A stretch of DNA of 64,000 nt from an uncultured Bacilli bacterium (GCA_934098395.1 CAKOOM010000002.1:124001-188000); one strand, 5' to 3'. Shown: positions 32,796-42,355, counted from the first letter of the stretch. The notes: generated by a model not told the origin, from the sequence alone. Numbers and translations: made by a program.

Positions 32796-34071
32796 AATAT
32801 TAAAAAATGCAAGTTGGATTATTGGCTGTAAATTAATTAAGGCTTTTTTGATGTTAATTATCACTATGATAAGTGCTAGATATTTAGGGCCTTCAAATTA
32901 TGGATTAATTAGTTATGCTGCTAGTTTGGTTGCGTTTGTTACTCCAATTATGAAGTTGGGACTTGAATCTACGCTTGTTTATGAAATTGTCAACAATCCA
33001 TCAGAGGAAGGAAAAATTGTTGGTACTTCCATAGCAATGAATTTTATATCTGGAATATTATGTTTGGTTGGCGTTTGCACTTTTGTTTTTTTTGTTAATG
33101 CTGGAGAAGTAGAAACGTTAGTTGTATGTGCGTTGTATGGTCTTTCTCTTTTATTTCAAGCTTTAGAAATGATTCAATATTGGTTTCAGTCTAAACTATT
33201 GTCAAAGTATTCAGCTATGGCAATGTTAATATCATATATTATTGTTTCTGCTTTACAAACTGTTATTCTATTGACAAATAAAAATATTTATTTGTTTTGT
33301 TTGACTTATTCATTAGATTTTTTGTTAATAGCAATTCTGTTATTAATTATATATAGAAAAATGAGTACTCAAAAATTAAGTTTTTCTTTAAAGATTGGTA
33401 AGAATATGCTTAGTAAAAGCAAGTATTATATTATTTCTACAATGATGGTTACAATATTTGCTCAAACTGATAAAATAATGTTAAAGATGATGATCGATAA
33501 TTCTTCAGTAGGTTATTATACTGCTGGAGTAACATGTGCTACAATGTTTGCATTTGTTTTTGCGGCGATATTAGATTCTTTTAGGCCTACAGTATTTGAA
33601 GCAAAAAAGGAATCTGACGTAGCTTTTCGTGAACAAATGAAAAAATTATATTCAATTTTAATATATTTTTCCTTAGTGATATGTATATTTAGTACAGTTT
33701 TTTCACCATTAATAATTAAAATAATGTATGGTAATGCATATAATTCGGCTATACCAGTATTGAGAGTTATTGTATGGTATACAACATTTTCATATTTAGG
33801 CTCTGCTAGAAATATTTGGGTAATGGCTGAAGGAAAGCAAAAATATTTATGGATTATGAATTTATCTGGAGCAATTCTTAATATAGTTCTTAATTTGCTG
33901 CTAATTCCTGTTTATAATATTATGGGTGCAGCGATTGCTTCATTAATTACACAAATATTTACCAATGTAATAATAGGTTTTATATTAAAGCCTATTAGAG
34001 AAAATAATAATTTAATGATTAAAGCATTAGATATTAGAATTTTAAAGAATATATTTTTAAAAAAGATATAG
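32785..34071 (+). CDS. Polysaccharide flippase (Wzx/RfbX-like)
   Basis: A 428-residue membrane protein of about twelve to fourteen helices from the MOP/MATE superfamily, expected to flip undecaprenyl-linked repeat units outward. N-terminal ARYLGPSNYGLISYAASL and FAQTDKIMLKMM in the middle are family-typical. The ATG at 32785 begins MKNKILKNASWIIGCK and overlaps the polymerase gene; a TTG at 32767 is rejected. It is the last gene of the operon; its stop lies within a strong terminator. Confidence 0.9.
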   Translation: MKNKILKNASWIIGCKLIKAFLMLIITMISARYLGPSNYGLISYAASLVAFVTPIMKLGLESTLVYEIVNNPSEEGKIVGTSIAMNFISGILCLVGVCTFVFFVNAGEVETLVVCALYGLSLLFQALEMIQYWFQSKLLSKYSAMAMLISYIIVSALQTVILLTNKNIYLFCLTYSLDFLLIAILLLIIYRKMSTQKLSFSLKIGKNMLSKSKYYIISTMMVTIFAQTDKIMLKMMIDNSSVGYYTAGVTCATMFAFVFAAILDSFRPTVFEAKKESDVAFREQMKKLYSILIYFSLVICIFSTVFSPLIIKIMYGNAYNSAIPVLRVIVWYTTFSYLGSARNIWVMAEGKQKYLWIMNLSGAILNIVLNLLLIPVYNIMGAAIASLITQIFTNVIIGFILKPIRENNNLMIKALDIRILKNIFLKKI

Positions 34072-34099
34072 ATATGTTGTAATATCTATATCTTTTTGG
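34061..34099 (+). terminator. Terminator of the polysaccharide operon
   Basis: A fifteen-pair stem, AAAAGATATAGATAT (34061-34075) with ATATCTATATCTTTT (34082-34096), and T residues at its end. It overlaps the flippase stop codon. Confidence 0.9.
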
Positions 34100-34105
34100 T
34101 AGAAT
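34077..34105 (+). promoter_or_regulatory. Promoter of the vanZ-like/fic unit
   Basis: TTGTAA (34077-34082), 17 bases, TAGAAT (34100-34105) with extended TGG. The -35 lies inside the upstream terminator hairpin. Confidence 0.55.
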
Positions 34106-34126
34106 AAACATTAGATTGGAGTTGTT

Positions 34127-34543
34127 ATGAGTAAGAAGTGTGTGTCTATTATATTAGTTATTATATGGATGAGTGTTATATTTATAATGTCTTCTTTTGA
34201 CGGAAGTGTATCTAGTAGTCAATCTAATTTTATTGTAGATTTTATAGTTAATATTTTTAATATCGAAAATACTGATATAGTTAGTTTAATTGTTAGAAAG
34301 TTAGCACATTATATGGAATATTTAATACTTGGAGTATTAATGATTAATATGTTTAGTAAGTTTGATATAAAGATAAATACTAAGTATATTATAGCTATTA
34401 TTATATGTATAATATATGCTAGTAGTGATGAGATACATCAAATCTTTGTAGCTGGTAGATGTTTTGCGATAAGAGATATTTTAATAGATAGTATGGGAGC
34501 TATTAGTGGTATTTATATATATAAATTATTTAGAAGAGTTTAG
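34127..34543 (+). CDS. VanZ-family membrane protein
   Basis: A 138-residue protein with about four membrane helices and the VanZ-like pattern: WMSVIFIMSSFDG, RKLAHYMEYLILGVL, and SSDEIHQIFVAGRCFAIRDILIDSMGA. VanZ proteins confer low-level teicoplanin tolerance in some hosts, and homologs are common chromosomal genes of unclear role. There is no van cluster here, so resistance should not be assumed. It lies 9 bases before the fic gene. Confidence 0.88.
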   Translation: MSKKCVSIILVIIWMSVIFIMSSFDGSVSSSQSNFIVDFIVNIFNIENTDIVSLIVRKLAHYMEYLILGVLMINMFSKFDIKINTKYIIAIIICIIYASSDEIHQIFVAGRCFAIRDILIDSMGAISGIYIYKLFRRV

Positions 34544-34552
34544 GTGATATAG

Positions 34553-35827
34553 ATGGGTTATATTAAATATATTAATGATATATCTTTGGTTTCTAGTAGA
34601 ATAGAAGAGATACTTAATGATGATTATTTTGATTTTAGTATGGAGTATTTAAAAAGTATACATAAATATTTATTTAAGGGAATACTTCTTGATAATGGGA
34701 TGTTTAGAACTTATGATATTAGTAAACATGAATTTACTTTGAATGAAAAGAGTGTAATATATGCAAATCATAATACGATTAATACTTATTTAGAATATGA
34801 TTTTAATAGTGAGAGAAAAGTTAATTATAATTTGCTTAGTGAGGAAGAGAAAGTTAGACATATAGCTGATTTTACTTCACGTATATGGCAAACACATCCA
34901 TTTAGTAATGGTAATACTAGGACTATTTTAGTGTTTATTCAAAAGTATTTGAGACAATATGGAATATATTTAGATAATAGTTTATTTAAGGATAATTCTA
35001 AATATTTTAGGGGAGCTTTGGTAAAATCAGCATATTATAATCAAGAAATGGGTATTCATAATGATTTAGAACCATTATCTGAATTTTTTAGAATGGTAAT
35101 GTATGACCATGATATTATACTTGATGAGGATAAGTTATATGAAGATAGGTTATTTAAAAAGAGAAATGAAATAGAACTTTTGGATAGTAAATATATAAAT
35201 TATTTAATAGATAAGTTTAAGAAATGCTATGGCATTGATAAAATAGTGAATAATGATAGGTTTAAATTACTATTTTCTACATGGATAGATAAAATGAAGA
35301 GAGATATTAATAATTTTTCTTTATATTTGGATTATTTAGATATATCTATATGTGATAGAAAGATATGTGAAGTAGGACATGGAAAATTAGATTCTCTGTT
35401 ATATAATACAAAACATAGAGGCTTAGTACTTAGTTCTTATTTTAATGAATTGTGTCATGAAATGGGAAATACTTTTTTTGATGGGAAGTTAGTATTTAAA
35501 GGAGATGTACCATTAATAGTAAGTAATCCACTTAGTAAAAGGGTAGAGAGAATGTTTTTTCCAGAGGATTTTGAAATAAATACTTTTATTACGTTAAATC
35601 CGGAAAAAATTAGTGATATATCTTCATGGCCGATGTTACATAATACTAATCATAGTTATATTATTGGTACTTATGGTAGTAAGCATGATAAAGATATTAA
35701 TTATAAAAAAGCTATGATTGATAAATTTATTGATAAGTATGCTGATGATGTAGTAATTAAAAGTGATACAGTAGATGATACGTGTTTATGGGTGGTTGCT
35801 TCTAAGAAATTACTTAAGAAAAAATAA
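34553..35827 (+). CDS. Fic-domain protein with a variant active-site motif
   Basis: A 424-residue protein. The N-terminal half is a Fic fold with the loop HPFSNGNTR at residues 115-123. Canonical AMP-transferring Fic enzymes have HxFx(D/E)GN(G/K)R, so Asn-119 replaces the metal-binding acidic residue and Thr-122 the Gly/Lys, while the catalytic His and Arg remain. A phosphate or other nucleotide chemistry, or loss of activity, is possible. The C-terminal half (about 215-424) is unrecognised. No inhibitory (S/T)xxxE(G/N) helix or antitoxin gene was identified. AGGTGAT precedes the ATG. A weak hairpin at 35830-35861 may be its terminator. Confidence 0.82.
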   Translation: MGYIKYINDISLVSSRIEEILNDDYFDFSMEYLKSIHKYLFKGILLDNGMFRTYDISKHEFTLNEKSVIYANHNTINTYLEYDFNSERKVNYNLLSEEEKVRHIADFTSRIWQTHPFSNGNTRTILVFIQKYLRQYGIYLDNSLFKDNSKYFRGALVKSAYYNQEMGIHNDLEPLSEFFRMVMYDHDIILDEDKLYEDRLFKKRNEIELLDSKYINYLIDKFKKCYGIDKIVNNDRFKLLFSTWIDKMKRDINNFSLYLDYLDISICDRKICEVGHGKLDSLLYNTKHRGLVLSSYFNELCHEMGNTFFDGKLVFKGDVPLIVSNPLSKRVERMFFPEDFEINTFITLNPEKISDISSWPMLHNTNHSYIIGTYGSKHDKDINYKKAMIDKFIDKYADDVVIKSDTVDDTCLWVVASKKLLKKK

Positions 35828-36030
35828 TAAAAAATAGTATTTTTTAAAATGTTCTATTTTTGAAATGTATAGTTTTTTTTAAAAAAGATTTTATTTTAAA
35901 TATAACATTATTGATGCAAACACTTATAATATAATAGTTAAATAATATTTTGAATGATAAATATTATTTTTCTTTTTATAGAAAAATTGATAAATAAGAA
36001 TGTAAAGAAATTATAAAAATACCAAAAATA

Positions 36031-36059
36031 TTGACTTTTATATTTGCACTAGATATAAT
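36031..36059 (+). promoter_or_regulatory. Promoter of glyA
   Basis: TTGACT (36031-36036), 17 bases, TATAAT (36054-36059). The predicted leader is only about 25 bases, too short for a riboswitch. Confidence 0.85.
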
Positions 36060-36089
36060 GAAATAGATAAAATTAACGGAGGTATAGGA

Positions 36090-37310
36090 ATGGATATTGA
36101 ATTAAAAAAGGCTTTACAAAAGGAAAGGAGAAGACAGAAAAATAATATAGAGTTAATTGCATCTGAGAATTATGCATCAAAAGCAGTTAGAGAGTTACAA
36201 GGTAGTATTTTAACTAATAAATATGCTGAAGGTTATCCAGGTAAGCGATACTATGGAGGTTGTGAATATGTTGATATATTTGAATTAAAAGCAATTGAAT
36301 ATGCTAAAGAACTTTTTAAGGTAGAATATGTTAATGTACAACCTCATTCAGGAAGTAGCGCAAATATGGCTGTATATAGGGCATTACTTAATTCGGGAGA
36401 TGTAGTAATGGGAATGAATTTAGCTGATGGGGGTCATTTAACACATGGGCATCCACTTAATTTTAGTGGCTGTGATTATAAAATAGTTGATTATAAATTG
36501 GATCCTGATACAGAAAAACTAAATTATGATAATATTTTAGAACTTGCAAAGAAAACAAAACCTAAAATGATTATTGCTGGGGCTAGTGCTTATCCGAGAA
36601 AAATAGACTTTAAAAAATTTAGAGAAATAGCTGATGAAGTAGGAGCATATTTAATGGTGGATATGGCACATATTGCTGGATTGGTAGCTGCAGGTTTGCA
36701 TGAAAATCCGTGTTTATATGCTGATGTTGTAACTAGTACAACACATAAGACATTAAGAGGTCCTAGAGGTGGAATAATTTTAACAAATAATTTAGAAATA
36801 ATTAAAAAAATAAATAAAATAGTATTTCCAGGTATTCAAGGTGGTCCTTTAATGCATGTAATTGGTGCTAAGGCAGAATGTTTTTATGAAGCACTACAAC
36901 CAGAATTTAAAACATATCAGAAACAAGTAATTAAAAATATTCAAGCAATGGCTAATGTATTTATTAAAAACGGGGTAAAATTAATATCTGGTGGAACAGA
37001 TAATCATTTAATACTTGTTGACGTTTATAATTCTTTTAATATAACAGGAAAGGCTGCTGAAGAGATTCTTGATAAAATACATATAACAGTTAATAAAAAT
37101 ACTATTCCAAATGAAACATTATCACCATTTAAAGCAAGTGGTATCAGAATAGGTTCTCCAGCAATGACTACGAGAGGATTAAAGGAACATGATTTTGAAG
37201 AAATAGCTAATATTATTATAAATGTATTAAGAAATAAAGATGATAAAAAAATACTAAGAGAAGAATGCAAACATGTACTTCTTATAACAAAAAAATTTCC
37301 TTTGGTATAA
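36090..37310 (+). CDS. glyA: Serine hydroxymethyltransferase
   Basis: A 406-residue PLP enzyme converting serine and tetrahydrofolate to glycine and methylene-tetrahydrofolate. Blocks include [53 protein letters not shown] and the Schiff-base lysine in [14 protein letters not shown], with [16 protein letters not shown] following. It is of normal length and complete. GGAGG precedes the ATG. It appears to be a single-gene unit with its own promoter. Confidence 0.97.
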   Translation: MDIELKKALQKERRRQKNNIELIASENYASKAVRELQGSILTNKYAEGYPGKRYYGGCEYVDIFELKAIEYAKELFKVEYVNVQPHSGSSANMAVYRALLNSGDVVMGMNLADGGHLTHGHPLNFSGCDYKIVDYKLDPDTEKLNYDNILELAKKTKPKMIIAGASAYPRKIDFKKFREIADEVGAYLMVDMAHIAGLVAAGLHENPCLYADVVTSTTHKTLRGPRGGIILTNNLEIIKKINKIVFPGIQGGPLMHVIGAKAECFYEALQPEFKTYQKQVIKNIQAMANVFIKNGVKLISGGTDNHLILVDVYNSFNITGKAAEEILDKIHITVNKNTIPNETLSPFKASGIRIGSPAMTTRGLKEHDFEEIANIIINVLRNKDDKKILREECKHVLLITKKFPLV

Positions 37311-37367
37311 ATATCTACAATAAATATAGGTATTAGTATATATAATATATTAGAGGTGATAAATACT

Positions 37368-37463
37368 TTGATATTTATAGTACTAGGAATTATATTTTTG
37401 TGGACTATTCTAAATATATTAATAAATTTAATAATTGATGATTTAATAGATATAGATAAATAA
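37368..37463 (+). CDS. Putative 31-residue membrane peptide (TTG start)
   Basis: A short frame, M I F I V L G I I F L W T I..., giving one hydrophobic helix of about 20 residues and an acidic tail DDLIDIDK. AGAGGTGAT lies 7 bases before the TTG, and the frame ends inside a hairpin terminator, just as nearby real genes do. These signs support translation, but the length is below what sequence alone can prove. Function unknown. Confidence 0.4.
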   Translation: MIFIVLGIIFLWTILNILINLIIDDLIDIDK

Positions 37464-37485
37464 AGAGTTATCTATATTTTTTTTA
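37452..37485 (+). terminator. Intrinsic terminator
   Basis: ATAGATAA (37452-37459) pairs with TTATCTAT (37468-37475), followed by a T-run. Confidence 0.75.
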
Positions 37486-37555
37486 AATATAGTAAAAAAT
37501 ATTTAAAATATTAAAAAATATATGTTATAATTATTAATAGTAGAGGAGTATGAAT

Positions 37556-38242
37556 ATGGAAGAAATAGATTTACATGAGATGTTTGAGTATTTTAAAGGA
37601 AAATTAGGAATAATTATAATGATTACTACTTTAGTGTGTTTACTAGGGTGTGTATATGGAATGTTTATACAAAAACCAATGTATAAGTCTTATACGACAG
37701 TAATACTTGGAGGTAATGAGACTACGAATAGTCAGACTATTACACAAAATGATATTGCAATGAATAAGAATCTAGTAGATACTTATGCAGAAATAGTTAA
37801 GTCAAGAAGAGTATTAGATCAGGTAATAGATGAATTAGATTTAAATATTAGTTATGATAGTTTATATAATATGATATCTGTTAGTGCAGTTAATAATACA
37901 GAGATTATTAAGATAACTGTTACGAATAAGAATGCAGTTACTGCGAAGAATATTGCTAATGTTACAGCTAATTATTTTATGAAAGAGATTGTTAAATTAT
38001 ATAATATGAATAATGTTAATGTATTAGATGAAGCAATTAATGAGGATAATCCATTTAATATTAATATTACAAAACAAGTAGTTATATATTTTGTAGTGGG
38101 TTTAATTTTAGCTCTTGGAATAGTATTTATAGTATTTTATTTTGATAGAACAATTAAATCTGTAGAACAAATAGAACAAAAAATTAAATTACCAATTCTT
38201 GGTAGTGTTGAAGTATACCAGAAAGGCGGTAGAAGAAAGTGA
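37556..38242 (+). CDS. Polysaccharide chain-length regulator / BY-kinase activator (Wzz/CpsC/CapA type)
   Basis: A 228-residue membrane protein with two helices (about 18-38 and 170-190) flanking an outer domain, the layout of Gram-positive Wzz-type copolymerases. It should control polymer length and activate the partner tyrosine kinase through its cytoplasmic C-terminus. The ATG at 37556 has AGAGGAG at suitable spacing; 37550 is too close. Its stop overlaps the kinase start by four bases. The promoter upstream is an extended TATAAT at 37526-37531. Confidence 0.88.
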   Translation: MEEIDLHEMFEYFKGKLGIIIMITTLVCLLGCVYGMFIQKPMYKSYTTVILGGNETTNSQTITQNDIAMNKNLVDTYAEIVKSRRVLDQVIDELDLNISYDSLYNMISVSAVNNTEIIKITVTNKNAVTAKNIANVTANYFMKEIVKLYNMNNVNVLDEAINEDNPFNINITKQVVIYFVVGLILALGIVFIVFYFDRTIKSVEQIEQKIKLPILGSVEVYQKGGRRK

Positions 38243-38907
38243 AAGATGAATTAGTAGTATATAGTAAACCTAAATCTAATATTAGTGAAGATATAAGAAC
38301 TATTAGAACTAATTTAATGTTTACATCTTCTCAAGAAGATGCGAAAGTATTGTTAGTTACTAGTTCTATTCCAGGAGAAGGAAAAAGTTTTATTAGTAGT
38401 AATTTAGCGGCAGCTTTTGCACAAACTGGTAAATCTACATTATTAATAGATAGTGATTTACGTTTAGGAAGAATTCATAAAATATTTGATATTTCTAATA
38501 GTAAGGGATTTTCTAATTTATTAATAGAAAAGAATACGATTGAATTTGCGGAATATATAAAAAAGAGTTCAATAGATAATTTATATGTAATACCTAGAGG
38601 AACTGTTCCTCCGAATCCGAGTGAATTACTTAACTCTAATAATACGAAGAGAGTTATTAAATTTTTACGCGATAAGTTTGATCATATTATATTTGATGGA
38701 GTTCCAATTAATGGATTACCTGATTCACTTATTATGGCATCTTTAGTGGATAGAGTTATTGTTGTTAGTTCTGCTAATTATACAAAAATAGATGAACTTA
38801 ATGATACGAAGAAAGCATTAGAAAAGATAGATGCTAAGATTGCAGGAGTAGTATTTAATCGAGCAAATCAAACTAAGAGAGGAAAATATTCAAATTATTA
38901 CGAATAG
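38239..38907 (+). CDS. BY-family tyrosine kinase (CpsD/CapB/YwqD type)
   Basis: A 222-residue cytoplasmic kinase. Walker A is SSIPGEGKSF, Walker A' LLIDSDLRLG and Walker B HIIFDGVPI. The C-terminus YSNYYE gives a small tyrosine cluster for autophosphorylation. EDIRTIRTNLMFTS at the N-terminus is the usual oligomer contact. It starts with GTG overlapping the wzz stop. It acts with the preceding activator and the following PHP phosphatase as a phosphorylation cycle for capsule or exopolysaccharide export. Confidence 0.93.
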   Translation: MKDELVVYSKPKSNISEDIRTIRTNLMFTSSQEDAKVLLVTSSIPGEGKSFISSNLAAAFAQTGKSTLLIDSDLRLGRIHKIFDISNSKGFSNLLIEKNTIEFAEYIKKSSIDNLYVIPRGTVPPNPSELLNSNNTKRVIKFLRDKFDHIIFDGVPINGLPDSLIMASLVDRVIVVSSANYTKIDELNDTKKALEKIDAKIAGVVFNRANQTKRGKYSNYYE

Positions 38908-38918
38908 AGGATGAAGTT

Positions 38919-39632
38919 ATGACAGATGTACATTCACATATTTTGTTTGGGATAGATGATGGTAGTAGTTCTATTCATGAAAGTTTAGAATTAATCAGTA
39001 AAATGAAGAGGGCTGGTTTTGATAAAATAATACTTACACCACATTATATAGAAGGTACTGAATATAGTGCAGAAAATAAGGAAAAGTTAGAAAGATATGA
39101 ACTATTAAAAAAAGAGATAGATAGAAATAATATAGATGTTTCTATCTATCTTGGCAATGAAATATTTATTCATAATGACATATTAAAATCATTGGATAAT
39201 GATTTATGTTTTTCTCTTAATAATGGTAAATATTTATTAGTAGAATTACCTTTTTATAATCAAATTCTTGAATTAGATGATATTATTCATGAAATAAAAA
39301 TTGCTGGTTATATACCAATAATAGCTCATCCGGAGAGATATAGTTATTTTCAAGATAATTATAAACTAGTGGATGAAATTAAAAATAATGGAGTATTATT
39401 CCAAAGTAATTATGCAAGTATATTAGGCTACTACGGAAAGAGTGCTGAAAAATTAGTTAAATATTTATTTAAAAAAGGATATGTTGATTACCTTGGTACT
39501 GATATACATCATAGTAATAAAGATTATACTTTAGTACATATGGATAAGATAATTAAGAAAATAAAGAAAATTACTGGAGAAGAATATTTTATGGAAATTT
39601 GTAATAATTGTTCTTCTTTAGTAGAAGAATAG
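38919..39632 (+). CDS. PHP-domain tyrosine-protein phosphatase (CpsB/YwqE type)
   Basis: A 237-residue metal-dependent phosphatase that reverses BY-kinase autophosphorylation. Metal ligands appear in DVHSHILFGIDDGS, LTPHYIEGTEY, YLGNEIFI, IAHPERYSYF and YLGTDIHHS. The length matches the family. It lies 11 bases after the kinase and 8 bases before the LCP gene within one operon. Confidence 0.93.
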   Translation: MTDVHSHILFGIDDGSSSIHESLELISKMKRAGFDKIILTPHYIEGTEYSAENKEKLERYELLKKEIDRNNIDVSIYLGNEIFIHNDILKSLDNDLCFSLNNGKYLLVELPFYNQILELDDIIHEIKIAGYIPIIAHPERYSYFQDNYKLVDEIKNNGVLFQSNYASILGYYGKSAEKLVKYLFKKGYVDYLGTDIHHSNKDYTLVHMDKIIKKIKKITGEEYFMEICNNCSSLVEE

Positions 39633-39640
39633 GTGATATG

Positions 39641-41065
39641 ATGAAGAAGTTTAGTATTTTAGGAATAATACTTTCAGTATTACTTTTAGTAGCAACGGGT
39701 TTCTTAATATATTTAATTAATATATTTGATGTAATACCAGATTATTTATATAAGTATTTATTAATATCTTTAATAGGAATAAATGTAGTATTAATATTTT
39801 TTATGGTTATAAAGATTAATAATGGATTTTTTAAAACTGTTAGAGTTATATTTTATTTAATTACAGTAATAGTTTTATTTGGTTTAACTTTTGGAATAAT
39901 TTATTTAAATAAGACTATTAATATATTTGATAAAATTGGAGTTATTAAGGAAGAAATAACAGATTATTATATTGTGGTATTAAAAGATTCGAAGTATCAA
40001 GAAGTTGAAGATTTATATGAAGGTAAGATGGCTTATTATAAGAATACCGATAGTAGAGTCATAAATAGTATTAAGTTAGAACTTGATTATAAAGAAATGG
40101 ATGATATAGATAAATTAAAAGATGAGCTATTTAATAAGAATGTTGATTCAATACTTATTAGCGATATTATTATGAATAAGTATACTGATGAAGATGAACA
40201 ATTTAGTGAACAAGTTAAAATTATTAAAACTATATCTATAAAAGATAAGGTTGAAGATATAACTAAAAAGGTATCAATTAAGAATACACCGTTTAATGTG
40301 CTTATTAGTGGAATTGATACGTATGGTGATATTGCTAAGACTTCAAGAAATGATGTTAATATAGTAGCAACGGTTAATCCGAATACTAATCAGATACTAC
40401 TGACGTCTATTCCAAGAGATTATTATGTTAAATTACATGGAATGGAAGGCTACAAAGATAAATTAACACATGCAAGTTATTATGGGATTAATACGGCAGT
40501 TAAAACTATTGAAGACATATTGGATATTGATATTAACTATTATGTTAAAGTTAATTTTACAACAGTAGTTGACTTAGTGGATAAGATTGGTGGAGTAGAG
40601 GTATATGCTGATCAGGATGTTTATTTATCTGGATGTCCGGCAATAAAAAAAGGAATGAATAAGTTAGATGGAAAGTGTGCTTTAGCTTTTTCTAGAGAAA
40701 GATACTCATATGCCGATGGTGATAGACATCGTGGCAGAAATCAACAAGAGGTTATTAGAGCAATATTTACTAAATTAAGTAGCGGTTTTACATTAGTTAC
40801 ACAATATACAGATATTATTGATTCATTAGATGGTAAATTTGCTACGAATATGGATATGAATGATATTACTAGTTTTATTAAATATGAGTTAAATGATCTT
40901 AGTGGGTATAGTCTTGTTAATACTCAGTTAGATGGAGATGGTGATATGGGACCAACTTATTCATATCCGAACCAAGATTTATGGATTATGATTCCTAATC
41001 AAAGTACTATAGATAATGCTAAGAATTTAATTAATCAAGTGTTAGACAATAAGAGAATAAGTTAA
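39641..41065 (+). CDS. LytR-CpsA-Psr family glycopolymer-peptidoglycan ligase
   Basis: A 474-residue membrane protein. Three to four N-terminal helices (about 1-95) are followed by an accessory segment and the LCP domain from about residue 210. LCP motifs are TSRNDVNIVATVNP, LTSIPRDYYVKL, THASYYG, KIGGVEVYAD and FSRERYSYADGDRHRGRNQQEVI, with the polyprenyl-pyrophosphate-binding arginines. These enzymes attach capsule or teichoic-type polymers to peptidoglycan. The start at 39641 fits AGGTGAT spacing; 39638 is equally in frame. Confidence 0.92.
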   Translation: MKKFSILGIILSVLLLVATGFLIYLINIFDVIPDYLYKYLLISLIGINVVLIFFMVIKINNGFFKTVRVIFYLITVIVLFGLTFGIIYLNKTINIFDKIGVIKEEITDYYIVVLKDSKYQEVEDLYEGKMAYYKNTDSRVINSIKLELDYKEMDDIDKLKDELFNKNVDSILISDIIMNKYTDEDEQFSEQVKIIKTISIKDKVEDITKKVSIKNTPFNVLISGIDTYGDIAKTSRNDVNIVATVNPNTNQILLTSIPRDYYVKLHGMEGYKDKLTHASYYGINTAVKTIEDILDIDINYYVKVNFTTVVDLVDKIGGVEVYADQDVYLSGCPAIKKGMNKLDGKCALAFSRERYSYADGDRHRGRNQQEVIRAIFTKLSSGFTLVTQYTDIIDSLDGKFATNMDMNDITSFIKYELNDLSGYSLVNTQLDGDGDMGPTYSYPNQDLWIMIPNQSTIDNAKNLINQVLDNKRIS

Positions 41066-41267
41066 TTAGACTTGTTCTTTTTTGATTGGCATACAAGAAA
41101 ATATACAAGAATGATTGACTATATTCATAAGACGATAATTTATTAAAAATTTAACTAGTAAGAATCAAACATATTATAAAGATTAGATTGTTTTTTTGTT
41201 ATAAGACAATTTTTTCTTTTTTTTTAATTAAATGTATGTTATAATTTTATTATAAGGAGAGTACGAT

Positions 41268-41591
41268 ATGAAGAATAAGACAGTTATATTTCTTTTGCTT
41301 TGTACAATTGTTGTTTTAATTATTGGAGTTGTTTTATTTAAAGTTAATAAAGATAACAAAGAAAATAAAATAGAGATAATTGATGCAACTTATGTATGTG
41401 ATAATGTTTTAGAGAAATTTTATGAAGATAGTAAATATACATATTACTTTCCATGTACTAAGAGTAATTCAATATATTTAAAATATCCGAATGGGAATAA
41501 GATTTTGGTAGTTAATGCACTAGATGAAGAAAAGATTACAATAGATGAATTATTAGACTTAGGAATAGAAGTAGAAAAAAAGAAAAAATAA
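41268..41591 (+). CDS. Small membrane-anchored hypothetical protein
   Basis: A 107-residue protein with one N-terminal helix (VIFLLLCTIVVLIIGVVLF) and an outer part with two cysteines (TYVCDNV and FPCTKS) that could form a disulfide. Not recognised. AAGGAG precedes the ATG and an extended TATAAT lies at 41240-41245. It is probably cotranscribed with the next gene, 12 bases on. The preceding 200-base gap is A/T-rich with no clear feature. Confidence 0.65.
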   Translation: MKNKTVIFLLLCTIVVLIIGVVLFKVNKDNKENKIEIIDATYVCDNVLEKFYEDSKYTYYFPCTKSNSIYLKYPNGNKILVVNALDEEKITIDELLDLGIEVEKKKK

Positions 41592-41603
41592 TGGAGGGAT
41601 AAT

Positions 41604-42323
41604 ATGGATAAGAAGAAGATATTAGAATTAATTAATCATGATGTATATTATGTTAAAACTGATGTAATTAATTACTATATTACTGTTCCTAAATATTATC
41701 AAGATACGAATATTTGTATAGAGATAAAAAATAAGATTGATAATTATAATTTGGAATTAAATGATGAGATATGGGTAATGGAAAATATTAAAAATACTTA
41801 TTCATATGTAGATGATTATAATATTACTTTAATTATACCAGTATTTAGTGATGAAAATATTAGTGCTTTAGAGAAGATGGATGCGAATAAATATTTAGAT
41901 GTAGATAAAATTATAGGATACGTAATTAATAATAGTTATGCATTTTTGAGAGAATGTTCTAAGAATATAGCTAACCAAATTATACTGGTAAATAATGATA
42001 GATATAAAACATTTATGAATTGGTTTTGCACTAGGTATGGAGCGAGAGTAGTTTGTAAAAACTTACTTGAATTAATTCAAATATTTAATGCAAATGCAAC
42101 AACTTATAAAAAATTAGAAACTCCAGTTATGACTTTTGTGGTAGGTAGCTATAATACAGAAGTTGATGCACCAAAGGCAATACCTAAAGAAAATACGCAG
42201 AATGTTGCAAATAAAAAGATGCAAGTTCAATATAGTAGTGGATTTTCTAGTTATTGGTTGTTGGCTATTGTAACTATAGTTGTATCTTTAGTGGTAGCTA
42301 TGGCAGCTTTTATGTCAAAATAA
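41604..42323 (+). CDS. Tail-anchored hypothetical protein
   Basis: A 239-residue protein whose only membrane helix is at the C-terminus (about 217-236, YWLLAIVTIVVSLVVAMAAF), so its main domain faces the cytoplasm. The soluble part is mixed alpha/beta with no motif I recognise. GGAGGG precedes the ATG. It ends at a twelve-pair bidirectional terminator shared with a small minus-strand gene. Confidence 0.65.
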   Translation: MDKKKILELINHDVYYVKTDVINYYITVPKYYQDTNICIEIKNKIDNYNLELNDEIWVMENIKNTYSYVDDYNITLIIPVFSDENISALEKMDANKYLDVDKIIGYVINNSYAFLRECSKNIANQIILVNNDRYKTFMNWFCTRYGARVVCKNLLELIQIFNANATTYKKLETPVMTFVVGSYNTEVDAPKAIPKENTQNVANKKMQVQYSSGFSSYWLLAIVTIVVSLVVAMAAFMSK

Positions 42324-42352
42324 AAAGATAGTTATTATGGTAACTATCTTTT
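42323..42352. terminator. Strong bidirectional terminator
   Basis: AAAAGATAGTTA (42323-42334) pairs with TAACTATCTTTT (42341-42352) around TTATGG; both ends have T/A runs. Confidence 0.9.
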
Positions 42353-42355
42353 ATA

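Noticed and set aside
34127..34543. Glycopeptide resistance locus (vanZ)
   Set aside because: Only a lone VanZ-family protein is present; there are no vanHAX or vanRS genes, and such homologs are common in sensitive Bacillota.
35828..36089. Riboswitch upstream of glyA
   Set aside because: A consensus promoter at 36031-36059 leaves a leader of only about 25 bases; the rest of the gap is A/T-rich without conserved structure that I can see.
41066..41267. Possible RNA gene or short ORF in the 200-base gap after the LCP gene
   Set aside because: Only weak short stems and T-runs are seen, with no ribosome site apart from that of the 41268 gene.
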